From the NCBI GenBank assembly GCA_949316235.1, contig OX438757.1, positions 18,190,005 through 18,254,004 of the forward strand: a stretch of DNA of 64,000 nt, given 5' to 3'. How positions within the stretch are numbered: the first letter of the stretch is position 1; every line of letters begins with the position of its first letter. The translations under genes were made by a program, and so were the position numbers. The notes beneath the pieces were generated by a model. That model did not search any database and was not told where the DNA came from. It was given only the letters and a program-made list of their open reading frames with translations. Of the stretch, positions 51,546 through 62,325 are shown piece by piece. Source of the DNA: Oegoconia quadripuncta. Lineage: Eukaryota > Arthropoda > Insecta > Lepidoptera > Autostichidae.

Positions 51546-52859
51546 CAAAAATTCTTACGGATACCATCCAGCAATTACGTTTTTGTAAAATGCTTTTAAT
51601 TTGAATAATAAATAACCAGCCTCGTTCACCATCATTGTTAAAGAAGTAGACGTCAAACAAAATATAACAGAGATGGAAAATTAAATTCAACCTGTTACGC
51701 TGGAAAGACAAATCGCCTAAATCACCTGGCTCAGCGCTCTTCAGCAAAATCAAAGAGCAACACTGCATTTCAATGCAGAACAGCCGCTGTAATGAGCAGT
51801 AATACGACTTTCCTTCATTCTTTACAAAACTTGACTTCATTCTTACACATACACCTAATAGAAGGCACATGGTCCACTAAGGTTAGTACAGGAATTGTAA
51901 TTGATAAAATTTCATGTTTTGATATGAACTAAAGTTAACTATCAATTAAAATTCTGTTTATGAGGCTCCTCATAAAAAAGGCAAACACATTATGAGATGT
52001 TAATTTCCTGTACACGTAATGTAATTGCTAATTATTGTCGATTATCGAAGTTAAGCCACGGTTGGCGTGGTCATTCCTTGGTGGAGTTGGAGTTACCAGT
52101 AGCGGCATTTCACATGACTATTTCCTAACGGTAAATGATCTGTACCGGTAGTGTTCAATATAAGGTAGCGATAAGCTAGTTGGTTGTATATAGGGCTTGT
52201 AAATGCTGAGTTTTCGGTGGCCACATGTTTGCCACAAAAATTATGATTGGCTCTAAAGAGTAATCATTAATTATGGTTTCTCAGCTGTCTAAGGTATAAG
52301 CAATACCGCAACGAAAGCCTCACTTGCCTCTGATTTGTAGATATCTCAAGAAGTAACCCATTTTGAGTTACTGCCAAATCATGAACTATAATAGAAGGGC
52401 CCAGATTTATTCCAGTTTGTTATTCCGGTCACGTGTGCCCTCACTGAGGTCGATATGACATCTACACTATCAAAAATTGAATTGGTTTTTTATCAAGCTC
52501 GCGCTGGTGAAGGTGATCCAGGCAATATTTCGTCAGCTCAACGTTTTTCAGGAAAGGAAATAAATCTCTAATGTTACTTTCAATACCGAATAAAGTTAAA
52601 TGGTTAAGACTTCACTGCATCCGTTTTTAAAGTAAACATACATCGCACTGACTTGGATGAAATTATTTATTTTTGCATAGTTTAGTTTGTAAATTTAGTA
52701 TTTTTTGTAACCTATTTTAATCATTATAGACACTAAGTGGATAAATGATTATTGTATTGTAGCCATCTTCGAGCGCACCAGAGCGTCTTGTTTTTATGCC
52801 ATTCATTTATTTTTATTTAATTGTTTTACTTCGACTTCTATGATATTATGTATACCTAC
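51546..52859. other. Unassigned sequence
   Basis: No repeat or gene recognised. Piece 52440-52560 has moderate GC but no usable frame. Confidence 0.45.
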
Positions 52860-53065
52860 TTGTGGGTGTAGTGGGTAATAGCTGAAAATCAGTGTTTTTA
52901 TACACACTGAGCTATAACCCATTTGTACGGCTGTAGCACACACATACTCTAGTGTATAATGATGTTACTTTCATGGATTGTTATAAAATATGTTTATCCA
53001 ATTGGAACTTATGGTATGTGTGTGACTGGAGATACAAACGATTTATCTATCTATCTACTTATATT
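52860..53065 (+). mobile_element. LINE-M 3' end
   Basis: 'gtgttttta..cactgagcta', 'cccatttgtacggctgtagc', 'gtgactggagatacaaac' and (CTAT)n tail. Confidence 0.75.
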
Positions 53066-53092
53066 CCTAACTTGATTATTAAAAATATTAGC

Positions 53093-53162
53093 GTACCACG
53101 GGTAAAGAAACTTCCCATGGTTCGCTTCATATTCCTATGGGAATTTTTTTGACCCGTGGTAC
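53093..53162. repeat. 26-bp imperfect hairpin
   Basis: Arms 53093-53118 and 53137-53162 pair with 3 mismatches ('gtaccacgggt' .. 'acccgtggtac'), loop 18 nt. 'gtaccacg' recurs at 53184-53191. Confidence 0.85.
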
Positions 53163-53235
53163 TACTGTAGTAACACAGGTAGTACCACGCCAACAAAGTT
53201 TAGGAGTCGTAGTGGTCGCCATGGCCGAAATCGGT

Positions 53236-53591
53236 AAGTATAAAAATATAATAAATAAATAAATAGTAAATAAATAATGTTTATTTCCTGAAAGCCTACT
53301 TAAAAGTACAATCTGTTAAAAATATTTTACAATGTATGTAATTAATAATAAGTAACCTAAGGCCAAGAAACATACGAGGGAGTAATTGACGCTAAAATGG
53401 GTCTAAACCAGTACTATAGCGTGAACTGTACATTAGTAGTTGATGATTGCCAACTGGGTGATACATAACATGGTATCCATTAGTGATCATCACAATAACA
53501 AAATGTGCAATGAATAAAGCTGCTACTGACTAGTTTGTGTATTATGATTTGAGTGTATGTTGTGATTTGAGTGGTTTATTTGAAAGTTAGT
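53236..53591. other. Unassigned sequence
   Basis: Nothing recognised. Preceded by an ATG with strong context and GTAAGT at 53221-53239 (see findings). Confidence 0.4.
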
Positions 53592-53726
53592 TTTTTTTAT
53601 GATTACTGGATTCGCGTTTGACCACAATCTCACCTGATGGAAAGTGATGATGTGGTCAAAGATGTAGCACGCGATCCCAGTAAATGCCTATTCACTCTGC
53701 TCTTGAAAATCCCAAGGTTGTACTAC
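53592..53726 (-). mobile_element. LINE-L 3' end
   Basis: Reverse complement of the 26630 block: 'accacaatctcacctgatgg' and 'tgcctattcactctgctctt'. T-run of its tail at 53592. Confidence 0.65.
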
Positions 53727-53746
53727 AGTGAACGAAAAAACTTTTA

Positions 53747-54060
53747 ACCGCCTCCGTGGCTCATTGTAAACAACATAGGGTTTACGAATCGGAGGTCGCG
53801 GGTTCGATCACCAGCGGGGTACATGTTTAGTACTCGGTTTGGTTGGTGGTAGGGCATTTTAAATGTCCGCCTGGCTAGCTACCACCATCTTATCTAAATC
53901 TGCCGCCAAACAGCAATGTTAATAGCATTGTTGTATTCCGGTTGTCAGGCCAGTTTCCCAAATATTTTGAATTTCCGGGTCAGTCCACTTTCGGCCTCAT
54001 CTTCACTTAACATCAGATGTGATTGAGGTCAAACGCTAACCCATCGTGCATAAAAAAAAA
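53747..54060 (+). mobile_element. SINE-A
   Basis: Head at 53747, B-box 'gggttcgatcacc' near 53800, small deletion near 53950, end 'ccatcgtgcat' plus A-run. Confidence 0.88.
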
Positions 54061-54543
54061 GAATGTATCATTCAAGTAGTCACATATATTTTTTTGTTAA
54101 CGTAATTTTGAAATTTTAGTTCATGCCATTCTCGATTATAAAGTTACAAAAGCACGATCTCAGTCGTCTGGCTGAAGCATCCTCCCCTGTATCCCTGAAA
54201 TTGTACAAAATGTCATTCTATTTCTAAAAGAATAAAACACTTGGCTGTTAAAGAGAATAACACTCAGAATGGCATTGCTAAAAGGAAACGGTACATCATT
54301 TATGTCACCGCACGTCTCCGATTCAAGCTACCACTTCGAGCTCTTCCATATGCTCCGTGCCTTATCTCTGCCAACTTCTACAAATAAAATGCATGTAATC
54401 TAGAGAAACAATCTGCTTTAGAGAAATATCGCAGACGAGTTTTTTTTATGTATTTACATAAAATCAACAGCATTATTACAAATTCTTATACAGAAAACTA
54501 ATGCTAAACTCATCACAATTAAATATTTTTTCTTTATCTTTCT
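54061..54543. other. Unassigned sequence
   Basis: Nothing recognised. Confidence 0.45.
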
Positions 54544-54717
54544 TTCTGCACAACGGATAGCACTTGACCTCACACCTGATGTTAAGTGAAGATGAGGCCG
54601 AAGGTGGAAGCGTACTGACCAGGAAACACTATCTTATTTGGGGAATTGACTATCTAATCTCTGACAACCAGAACACAACAATGCTATTAACATTTCTGTT
54701 TGGCGGCAGATTTAGAT
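54544..54717 (-). mobile_element. SINE-A, 5'-truncated
   Basis: 3' end 'gcacaacggatagcacttga' to mid-body 'ggcggcagatttaga'; head missing. Confidence 0.8.
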
Positions 54718-54784
54718 TCTTATTATGTTACTGACTGTGGTTATGGTTATGATTATATAATATTACAATAAAGTTGATCATCAA

Positions 54785-55022
54785 CGTCATCAGCCCGCTA
54801 ACATCCCACTGCAGTGATATAGGCCTTCCCTCTTATAATGAGGGAGTATGGGCCATAGTCCGCCACACTGGCCCAATGCGGGTTGGGTCTTCACATGCCT
54901 TTGAATTTTATTTCTCAGGCATGCAGGTTCCTCACGATGTTTTTCTTCACCGTTTAAGAGAGCAATCAGATAAATGCACAATGAGGCTCCTGGTTCGATT
55001 TCCAGGCAGGCGTGACCAATGA
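54785..55022 (-). mobile_element. SINE-C with inverted head piece
   Basis: 54785-54980 is minus-strand SINE-C body ('tcaggcatgcaggttcctca' on plus). The B-box piece 'ctggttcgatttccaggcag' at 54989-55008 reads in the opposite direction. Confidence 0.7.
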
Positions 55023-55204
55023 GTTTTTAAACAAAATTGGTACATTTTTATAATGTTATATAAATATCAATAGAAACAATCCCCAGTAACATACGAGCCG
55101 TTATGTTAATGAGTCCAAATTCCATAATATTAAATTTGATATTAATTTACAGAACTGAAGAAAAAACAATTTAAATTTATAAGCTTTCCTAAAAAAAAAG
55201 TAGT

Positions 55205-55265
55205 TTGAATGATCCGACCCATACTCCCTCATTATACGAGGGAAGGCTTATATATAGTGGGATAT
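55205..55265 (+). mobile_element. SINE-C 3' fragment
   Basis: 'actccctcattatacgaggg' then 'gtgggatatttacgtgctga'. Confidence 0.6.
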
Positions 55266-55489
55266 TTACGTGCTGAGGATGATGATGTTCCACCCTCAAA
55301 TTTACACTTCCACGAAGGGCACACGTGGCTCTCTTACTACCATGGGTCCCAGACTAATTAAAGAAAGAAATAGGATGTGTAAAGGAAAAAGAAGTTTCCC
55401 ACTTCTCCACTCGGCAAATGGAAGTGTAGCCAATGAAATGCAAGCGACACTGAAGACAACCCTCAATGTGGAAGGAGGAGTGAAGCTCT
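55266..55489. other. Unassigned open stretch
   Basis: A 73-codon frame without a recognisable domain; composition unremarkable. Confidence 0.35.
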
Positions 55490-55575
55490 AGTGGCGAATA
55501 ATACAAGCAGTGACCTCGCTAAACATTGCTTAACTTTGCTAATCGGACTCGGAAGAGATAGCTTCACGTTCTAAA
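55490..55575 (-). mobile_element. 5S rRNA-like SINE fragment
   Basis: 'cagtgacctcgctaaacatt' and 'gcttaactttgctaatcgga' match the reverse 5S segment. Confidence 0.5.
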
Positions 55576-55849
55576 AATGTCGCCGTTGTATTTAAAGATC
55601 GAGAGATATAATCCATCAAACTTTTATCTGCACGGAAATAGGTGACCTGCCTCGGAGTTCTACATTAACTACGTATAACGGAAGACAGTCGGTAACAGAC
55701 CCTATGGAGGCTACGACTTTTATGAGAGTTTTGCAATGGATGGTGTTCATTGACGGCTTGTTAATGTAGACCGGGGCTATAGTCGTAGACGGCTTGTTAA
55801 TGTAGAACTCAAAGCTGTAGCGATAGCGATACTTATGCACTGTCAATGT
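55576..55849. other. Unassigned with a short direct repeat
   Basis: 'gacggcttgttaatgtaga' occurs at 55753 and again about 34 bp downstream. Confidence 0.45.
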
Positions 55850-56085
55850 CAAACTAATATGATAAATGCGAAAATTTGGATGTTTGTTTGTTTGTTTGAT
55901 GCTCAATCACGGCAAAACGGATCAACGGATTTGGATGAAATTTGGTATATAGGTAGAATATACCCTGGATTGAAACATACTATATTTTTTATCCCGATAA
56001 AGTGCGCAGTTCCCGCGGGATAAACACATTTCCGCGATAAAGTTATTCGACGCAGGCGAAGCTGCGGGCGGAAAGATAGTGATGT
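55850..56085 (-). repeat. Repeat-G, near full length
   Basis: 'atgcgaaaatttggatgttt', 'acggatttggatgaaatttg', 'gttcccgcgggataaacaca', end 'gacgcaggcgaagctgcggg'. Best copy in the window. Confidence 0.8.
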
Positions 56086-56315
56086 CATAAACGAAATCAA
56101 TTCCTAAATGGAATTAACTTAGGCAGTCTGACTGCTGGGATGGTGAACCTTTTTGGATTAACGTGCTTAAAACATTTCTTGTGAGGATGGCCTCTATGGA
56201 GAAGTGCCGTAATAATTTTGATTTTATTAAGGTAATTGGGAAAATAATAAAACGAAATACTATCAATTAAAAACTCTTCATTTATGACCAAAGAAAATAA
56301 ATTTTGCGCTATCAC
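56086..56315. other. Unassigned sequence
   Basis: Nothing recognised. Confidence 0.4.
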
Positions 56316-56560
56316 CACTATACCAAAACGACGCGGGTTCGAATCCCGCTAGGGGCATATGTTTGTATGATGAATACAGACATGTGTTCCCGAGTTATGG
56401 ATGTTTTTCATTTATATATGTATTTATTTACAAAAAAAATGTATTTGTGTAGTTTATCAACCATCTGGTATTCATAACACAAGCCTAGATGCTTACTGTG
56501 GATCTAGATGGCGCTGTGTGTATGTGCATAGATATTCATTTATTTATTATTATTATTTAT
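56316..56560 (+). mobile_element. SINE-D, head truncated
   Basis: Starts at 'cactataccaaaacgacg', B-box 'gggttcgaatcccgc' at 56335, full body to 'ggcgctgtgtgtatgtgc' and TTTATT tail. Confidence 0.85.
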
Positions 56561-57744
56561 TATCTATCTCATTCTATCTATATTACTATTAAAATTATAA
56601 TCTGTATACTACTGCCAATTTTAAAAAACATGGTTAACCAAAATTTCAATTATATTAGTGTGGCGGTTTCTTATTTTTATTAAGTAGGTGTTAATGTCAT
56701 TATTTATTAAAAATACAAATTTAGTCAATATTAATATATAAAATAATAATAAACAAATATTCGTGAAAATCATTAATTGAAGATCACTTCCAGCAAATAG
56801 TGGGCTTTGTTGGTTAGGTGTTCTTTGAATTTAAATATTAGTACATTACCTTCATTTCTAATTGATTCTGGATTTTATAATATATTTCACCAGACATTGC
56901 TATGTGAGCGGAGTGTACCTTACTCAGTGTTGAAACAGATAGGGCTAATCTATTATGGGCTCGGAGATTTTGTGGTTGCGAATATTCCGGAAAAAGGTGT
57001 ATATTTAACTTTACAAACACTATCGATCGATAACTATGTTTTCTACTAAGATAGGCAGTGAAAATACTCTAGCGATAAACACCATATAGACCTGCGAATA
57101 TCATAGTAAAAGTCGTGACCGGCGCTTGCGCCGCCGCCAGTCTAATAGTCGCTGGCGCCACCCAGCGGCAAATAACGGAGTCCCTTGATTGGATAATTTA
57201 TGTTTACACCTTCATTATAAATATCTAGTTGCTCTAAGCTCTGGGTCATTTCATTACTGTTTTTTTTCCTAGTAATTTTCTATTTCGTCACAGGTAATGG
57301 ACCGATTTGATCTTGTTTTGTTACATCTGTATTGCTAATGATAGACAATTATTGAATTTAGTTACTGTTTTAAATTGTTGTTGCTTAAATTTGTCGTTCT
57401 AAATGCCAATGGAAAGGTGTGTGGATGAGCTACTGAATAATTTTTTGTCCGACTGTGTAACGTAATGTTTTTGTTAGTATTTCGGTTTATTTTTAAACGA
57501 CTTCAAAAAAGGAGGAGGTTCTGTATTCGGGGCGTATTTTTTTTTTTATGAATGGGTTGGTGAGTGAGCTATAGATATTTTCTTTTTATGTTTGTCATTA
57601 TATTCCTATAACGATAAGAAAATAATATTCTGTGGATATTTATAATATCCATGCTGTATTTTAAAGTCGTGTAAATTACAAGCTTATTATAAAATGATAT
57701 AGTTTCAAAAAACTAAAAACACTCTTTGATAGCAACCAACAATA
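56561..57744. other. Unassigned, with a GC-rich patch
   Basis: 57118-57182 is GC-rich with two small stems ('cggcgcttgcgccg', 'gctggcgccacccagc') followed by 'ttgattgga' (CCAAT reverse). T-run at 57539-57547. No gene recognised. Confidence 0.4.
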
Positions 57745-57858
57745 CAATACAACACAACACAACACAACGCAACACAACACAACATAACACAACACAACAC
57801 AACGCAACACAACACAATACAATACAATACAAATACTATTTATTGCGCAAAATAATTT
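57745..57858 (-). repeat. LINE-N tail expanded as (TTGTA/TTGTG)n
   Basis: About 17 pentamers AACAC/AATAC on the plus strand, then 'tatttattgcgcaa' (the reverse of 'tgtgcaataaa'). Confidence 0.85.
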
Positions 57859-57984
57859 ACAATAATTTTTGATGATAACAATAGAATACAATCATGCGGT
57901 CTACTATATAGTTGAACTTGAACCAAAAATCGCCAAAAATTTACAAAACAACTGACTTCAGTAACCAAATTTTTAAGGGTGGTC
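57859..57984. other. Unassigned sequence
   Basis: Nothing recognised. Confidence 0.35.
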
Positions 57985-58085
57985 CCAATCAAGAAAATCG
58001 CTCTGACTTGTACTCGAGAAGCCTCAAAGCTAATTAAGAATAATACCTAAATAGTTTTGACTAGCGTCATTTTCCAGACCTCACG
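57985..58085. repeat. Repeat-S copy 1
   Basis: 'gaagcctcaaagctaatt', 'aatacctaaatag' and 'cattttccaga' recur at 59880-59945. Confidence 0.5.
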
Positions 58086-58450
58086 ATTATAAAAAAGTGA
58101 CCTCACGATAATAATTATGAAATTCTCGAAAATAACCATAATTAAAGCTAGTAGTGTATTATAATTATAATTAACTTACATGCCTCTCGATTGTAGTCAG
58201 AGCAATATTTTTCATTTATGCTGCATTTAATAACTATTTTGTATAAACCAAAAAACTCGACAGTATATGTTGTATTTTTTAGGCGCCATGATGAATTTTT
58301 TTAACATAAAATGTATCCTATGACACTGTGGGGATCAAGACGAATCGTACGACATCTTGAACTACGTAATCGGTCGAGCCGTTTAGGGTACAGGAGGTAA
58401 CATAGAAATCTAGTTACATACACTCGATAAACATAACCTACCTTCAATTA
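58086..58450. other. Unassigned sequence
   Basis: Nothing recognised. Confidence 0.4.
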
Positions 58451-58575
58451 AGTTTGTAAAGTTGGGAATCTGTAGAATTACGAATCTGTAGATTTGGAAA
58501 TCTGTAAAATTAAGAGTCTGTAGAATTGGGAATTTGTAGAGACAGGAATCTGTAAAGCAAATCTGTGGAATTGGG
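58451..58575. repeat. 18-bp tandem repeat, about 7 units
   Basis: Diverged units of the type 'ggaatctgtagaattg'. Reads as FTD-x-IYKF-like repeats on the minus strand, without meaning as protein. Confidence 0.8.
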
Positions 58576-58617
58576 ACAAAATCCTTCTGTCGGGTACAAA
58601 GAAATCTTAATTTATCG

Positions 58618-58820
58618 AGCATCCTCTCATTGGGAGAGGTTATGGGCCATAATCTACCACCTGGGCCCAGTACGGATTAGTGGATTTGTGTCAGAGTAGA
58701 GGCCACATCTGAAGCAGGATGTATCGTAATAAAATGTTTTAGTGGTTTCAAAGACTGCTCGCGTCAGACATTGCTTAACTTCGCTAATCGATAACGAATA
58801 GCGAATGCGACTGTCTCACG
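58618..58820 (-). mobile_element. 5S rRNA-like SINE
   Basis: Body 'cctctcattgggagaggtta' and 5S-like part 'actgctcgcgtcagacattg' and 'cttaacttcgctaatcgata' (reverse sense). Confidence 0.55.
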
Positions 58821-58849
58821 GATGCTAATAATCTAATGTAACTAATATT

Positions 58850-59045
58850 ATAAACTAGCTTTCCGCCCGCGGCTTCGCCTACGTGGAATAACTAAGGCGC
58901 GAACATGTTTCATTTGTTTATGTCGCGGGAACTTTAACTTTATCGGGATAAAAAATATCCTATGTCTTAATCCATTTCATCTAAATACGTTTAACTGTTT
59001 CGCCCTGATCGAGCAACAAAGAAACAAAAATCTAAACTAAATTAT
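58850..59045 (+). repeat. Repeat-G copy
   Basis: 'agctttccgcccgcggcttc', 'gtcgcgggaactttaac', 'gggataaaaaatatccta'. Confidence 0.75.
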
Positions 59046-59055
59046 TTGGTTAATT

Positions 59056-59417
59056 TCATAGGTGAAGACCTATGAAATTGGAGTTTTTTTTCTTCCTTAA
59101 TCATATGTACCAATTCCTGCAATTTTCACAGCTATGTCCAAATTTGTTGAAAATTGAATATTATTTCAATAATAAAAAAAATTTGAACACAGCTCTTTTC
59201 ATGTGCTTCCCATAATCATTTCTTAGATTCGCTGAATCTTTAATTAATTAACGCTGCCTATACTTGACTTAATGTTAACCGATAATACACATAAAGTTTA
59301 GCTAAATTTGGATTTGCTGTTCCCAAAAAAAAAAAACAATAATGTTTGTATGGAGAAAATAGTCTTAATGAAATTCTTCACACAAAACGCCAATTTCATA
59401 GGTAAGGACCTAATATA
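59056..59417. mobile_element. MITE-2 copy 3
   Basis: Same orientation as copy 1. The left end is altered ('taatttcataggtgaagacc' precedes 'tatgaaattggag'); the right end is 'ataggtaaggacct'. The interior is shortened in the middle. Confidence 0.8.
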
Positions 59418-59490
59418 ATATTAATAATTAGTAAGGAACGTTAGGATGTTTGTTTGTTTGTTGTTCAATCACGGCGAACTTTACTGGAGT
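59418..59490 (-). repeat. Repeat-G fragment
   Basis: 'gttaggatgtttgtttgttt' and 'ttcaatcacggcgaac'. Confidence 0.55.
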
Positions 59491-59859
59491 CACCACTAAA
59501 TAAGAATTACACGAATTAAATTTCACCCTGTATTATTCATCTCTCAATTCTCAATCTAATGAAGTTTAATGATACGTTAAAGCTCCAACATTGAACTTCC
59601 TCAAGACGGAAAGGGGTTACGCTCACATAAGCGCACACGCACTAAATTTGCGCTAAACAATGAACAGTTTGACCTGTCATCACGGCCATACATTCTCATT
59701 AACTTCCATAAAACCATGTTCCGTATCAGATATAAGTGTACGCGCGCACAATGATTTGTGATAAAACACGCGATACCTAACACTTATAAGAGAGTTTACT
59801 CCGTCCAGCGGCCCCCTCTTTGAATTAATTAAGAATTCTTTTTAAATACAGCCTAAATC
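59491..59859. other. Unassigned sequence
   Basis: Nothing recognised. Confidence 0.4.
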
Positions 59860-59945
59860 AAAAATATTAATCAGATCTGCATTCGAAAAGCCTCAAAGCT
59901 ATTCTAATACCTAAATAGCTTTAATTACGTTTATTTTCCAGAATA
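59860..59945. repeat. Repeat-S copy 2
   Basis: See 57985; shares 'aaaagcctcaaagctattc' and 'tttattttccaga'. Confidence 0.5.
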
Positions 59946-59954
59946 TGAAATTAT

Positions 59955-60152
59955 TAAAAAATATCTTTTCATATACACACAGCGCCATCTAGTTCCACAC
60001 CTAGCAACTAGGCTTGTATTATGGATACCAGATGGTTGATAAACTACACAAATACATTTTTGTTTGTAAATAAATACATATATAACAACATATATCCATA
60101 ACTCGGGGACACATGTCTGTATTCATCATACAATAACCACCAAACAGGTCGA
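59955..60152 (-). mobile_element. SINE-D with B-box deleted
   Basis: 3' end and body are complete. The head jumps from 'gtattcatcatacaa' to 'accaaacaggtcgac', removing the B-box. Confidence 0.8.
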
Positions 60153-60240
60153 CAAAACGCTCTATTAACATTGCTGCAGACGGCAGATTTAGATAAGATG
60201 GTGGTAGCTCCAGGCGGACATTTAAAGTGCCTTACCACCA
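60153..60240 (-). mobile_element. SINE-A body fragment
   Basis: 'tctattaacattgctgcaga', 'tagataagatggtggtagct', 'caggcggacatttaaagtgc'. Confidence 0.7.
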
Positions 60241-60465
60241 CATGGTCCAATTTGAGTGCGATTTTTTTTAATTAAGACTTAAGGATAGTTTATTAGTCAT
60301 GTCTGATTAAAATCTATTTAAACCCGATTCGAAGACATAATAGTTTTTTATATAGTATTTTCAAATATTTGGATGATCGTATCGAGAACTTTATTCACGA
60401 GTATGTCTACCTATCACTAGAGATCCGATTAGATAGGTCCAAATTCTTCTATAATTTAAGACCTG
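60241..60465. other. Unassigned sequence
   Basis: Nothing recognised. Confidence 0.35.
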
Positions 60466-61065
60466 GAGTAATGGCCACGTCTCTCTGCTTTCCGCCCTCG
60501 ACTTAACCTCTTGATGCGACACAACCTTCACTTTTTTTTCACTTGGTCAAAGTAATTGCGCCCAGGTCTTCCCCTTCCCCTCCCTCAAGTATGTTCTTCA
60601 AAAAAAATGTCGTGTCGTATCAAGTGATTCCACACGACATTTCGTCTTGGGTTGTCAAATGTGGCCCATAGGCATCTACGGAGGGTGCGACAGACAGTCC
60701 GGGAATGGGCCTCCCCTTGTGAGTGGGGGGGCTGGAGCCGCTTATACGTTCCCAGGTCCTCCCTACTGTCGAAGAAGGTCGCCGCGGGGTGTTAGTGGGT
60801 ATCCCTCCCGGCAGGGAGGCGAGTCCCACATAACCGTCTCGCCGTCCCCGAGGCGAGCGGTACAAGTAATGCGATTCCCCGCGAAAAAAAAAAGCATTAA
60901 CATCTCTTCATTTGCTCTCTTCTCTGTCCAGCGGATTCCCTCCATTCATCTCTAGCTCCACATCTCGAATGCCTCTAACCTTTCCCTATCCCTTTGTGTT
61001 AATATCCATGTCTCACATCACATCCGTAAAAAGCTATACTTCAAAGCTATACAGGTAAATATTTT
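60466..61065 (-). pseudogene. RTE-clade LINE (type 3), split by a GC-rich retroposon
   Basis: The minus strand enters at 61065 with ETWILTQRDRERLEAFEM-like text and MEGIRWTEKRANEEM (60945-60895). It is interrupted at 60650-60894, then resumes at 60645-60466 with the FLKNI.., [11 protein letters not shown] tail seen at 24185. WTLT..DRERLEAFEMW is the classical RTE segment after the RT core. Confidence 0.75.
60650..60894 (+). mobile_element. GC-rich retroposon, second copy, inside RTE
   Basis: Shares 'ggagccgcttata', 'cgttcccaggtcctccctac' and the A-run end with 11084-11443. Poly-A at 60883-60893 faces the RTE codons for EEM. A long target duplication was not identified. Confidence 0.75.
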
Positions 61066-61439
61066 CTACGTAATTTCTCTTCGCTAATTCCACAAGTTGC
61101 TCCCATTCGGTTTATTGTACACAGTATATAAAAAGACGTTCGGGAAAGACTGCTTTTAGCAGATCATATTTTTTTTAATTCCCCTTTGTCCATCCACTCT
61201 ACACGCCAGCCCGAGGCTTATTTCATATACTCCATTGCGCTTTAAACCTTTTTCCTTTCAGTAAATTTCTCTTTTTATCACTTACCTAACATTGGAATAC
61301 GGAGTAAAAATAAGATGATCAATAAACTGTAGTGCAGGGAGACTACATTATAACTTGTATTGTTTTATGTGTGTGTCTAGTCTTCGTCCGGATGTATCTC
61401 AGTAATGCGTGGTCTAATTTGTGTGTGGTTTCTCTTTAC
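61066..61439. other. Unassigned sequence
   Basis: Possibly further decayed RTE on the minus strand; not assignable by eye. Confidence 0.35.
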
Positions 61440-61830
61440 TATGTTTGATGAAAATCAGTTGAGCCGTTTCGAAGATATTTAGCATTTAATACAGTTTGTT
61501 GGTATATTTGGATGATATCACAGTTAGTTTATGAAATAACTATAATTTCAAAATTTAGAGAACCCCGAGAACAAATATCGAGTTTCTTGCTTGTTCTTCT
61601 CAGGGGAAAATTGCATTTTGAACGAGCAATAGCTTAAAAAATGTAAAATTGACTTTCTGAAGTGTACCCTGTGTACCTAAAAATTAAGCATTTGTGACTA
61701 CGACTTTGACATCCATATAAACCAAATCAGCTGTGTAAAAAGCTAAATATCTTCAAAACGGCTTAACCGATTTTCATCAAACATGGCTAAGAGCCTGCCT
61801 CTTTTAGCCTTTTATACACACACACAATGA
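61440..61830 (+). mobile_element. Repeat-Q copies flanking a LINE-F tail
   Basis: Repeat-Q text at 61445-61520 ('gatgaaaatcagttgagccg', reverse sense) and 61740-61800 ('cggcttaaccgattttcatc'). Between them 61575-61711 is a LINE-F 3' UTR with 'cttgttcttctcagggg'. Confidence 0.6.
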
Positions 61831-62059
61831 CGTTAAACACATAACACCCGTTGTTTTTCCTCGGGGGTTGAAAACGTATGCATTGTTCCTTGCATGCAAT
61901 ATTGAATGACCTAGTCGATTCTTAGTAATGTTTTTGTAAATGACTGACATGAAACAATAAATTTATTTTTATATGTCTTCTATTTATTATTATGTATTTC
62001 ACTAGTCACAGACAGACATACAACAAGTGATCCTCTTAGGTTTCTATGTAAGTATCTTT
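61831..62059. other. Unassigned sequence
   Basis: 'ctcgggggttgaaaacg' at 61862 matches 43691; otherwise nothing. Confidence 0.35.
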
Positions 62060-62325
62060 GACGACCTGTTTGGTGTAGTGGTTAAAAATTCTGACTGCTA
62101 TACCAAAAGGTCGCGGGTTCGAATCCCGCTAGGGGCACATGTTTGTATGATGAATACAGACATGTGTTCCCGAGTTATGGATGTTTATCATTTATATATG
62201 TATTTATTTACAAAAAAAAAATTTGTAGTTTATCAATCATCTGGTATCTATAATACAAGCCTAGTTGCTTAGTGTGGAACTAGATGGCGCTGTGTGTATA
62301 TGCAAAGATATTTATTTATTTCTAT
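62060..62325 (+). mobile_element. SINE-D, full length, intact pol III boxes
   Basis: Head 'acgacctgtttggtgtagtg', B-box 'gggttcgaatcccgc' near 62116, body to 'ggcgctgtgtgtatatgc', TTTATT tail. Best-preserved SINE-D head. Confidence 0.9.

Noticed and set aside
51493..51870. 125-codon minus-strand open frame
   Set aside because: Cysteine/leucine-rich chance composition, partly antisense to an old SINE-A; no domain.
58451..58575. CRISPR-like array
   Set aside because: Units are contiguous 18-bp tandem repeats without spacers, in animal DNA.
62060..62135. tRNA gene (A-box and B-box present)
   Set aside because: The tRNA-like part continues into the SINE-D body and no clean acceptor stem or anticodon arm could be drawn. 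The same holds for all SINE-A, B and C heads.
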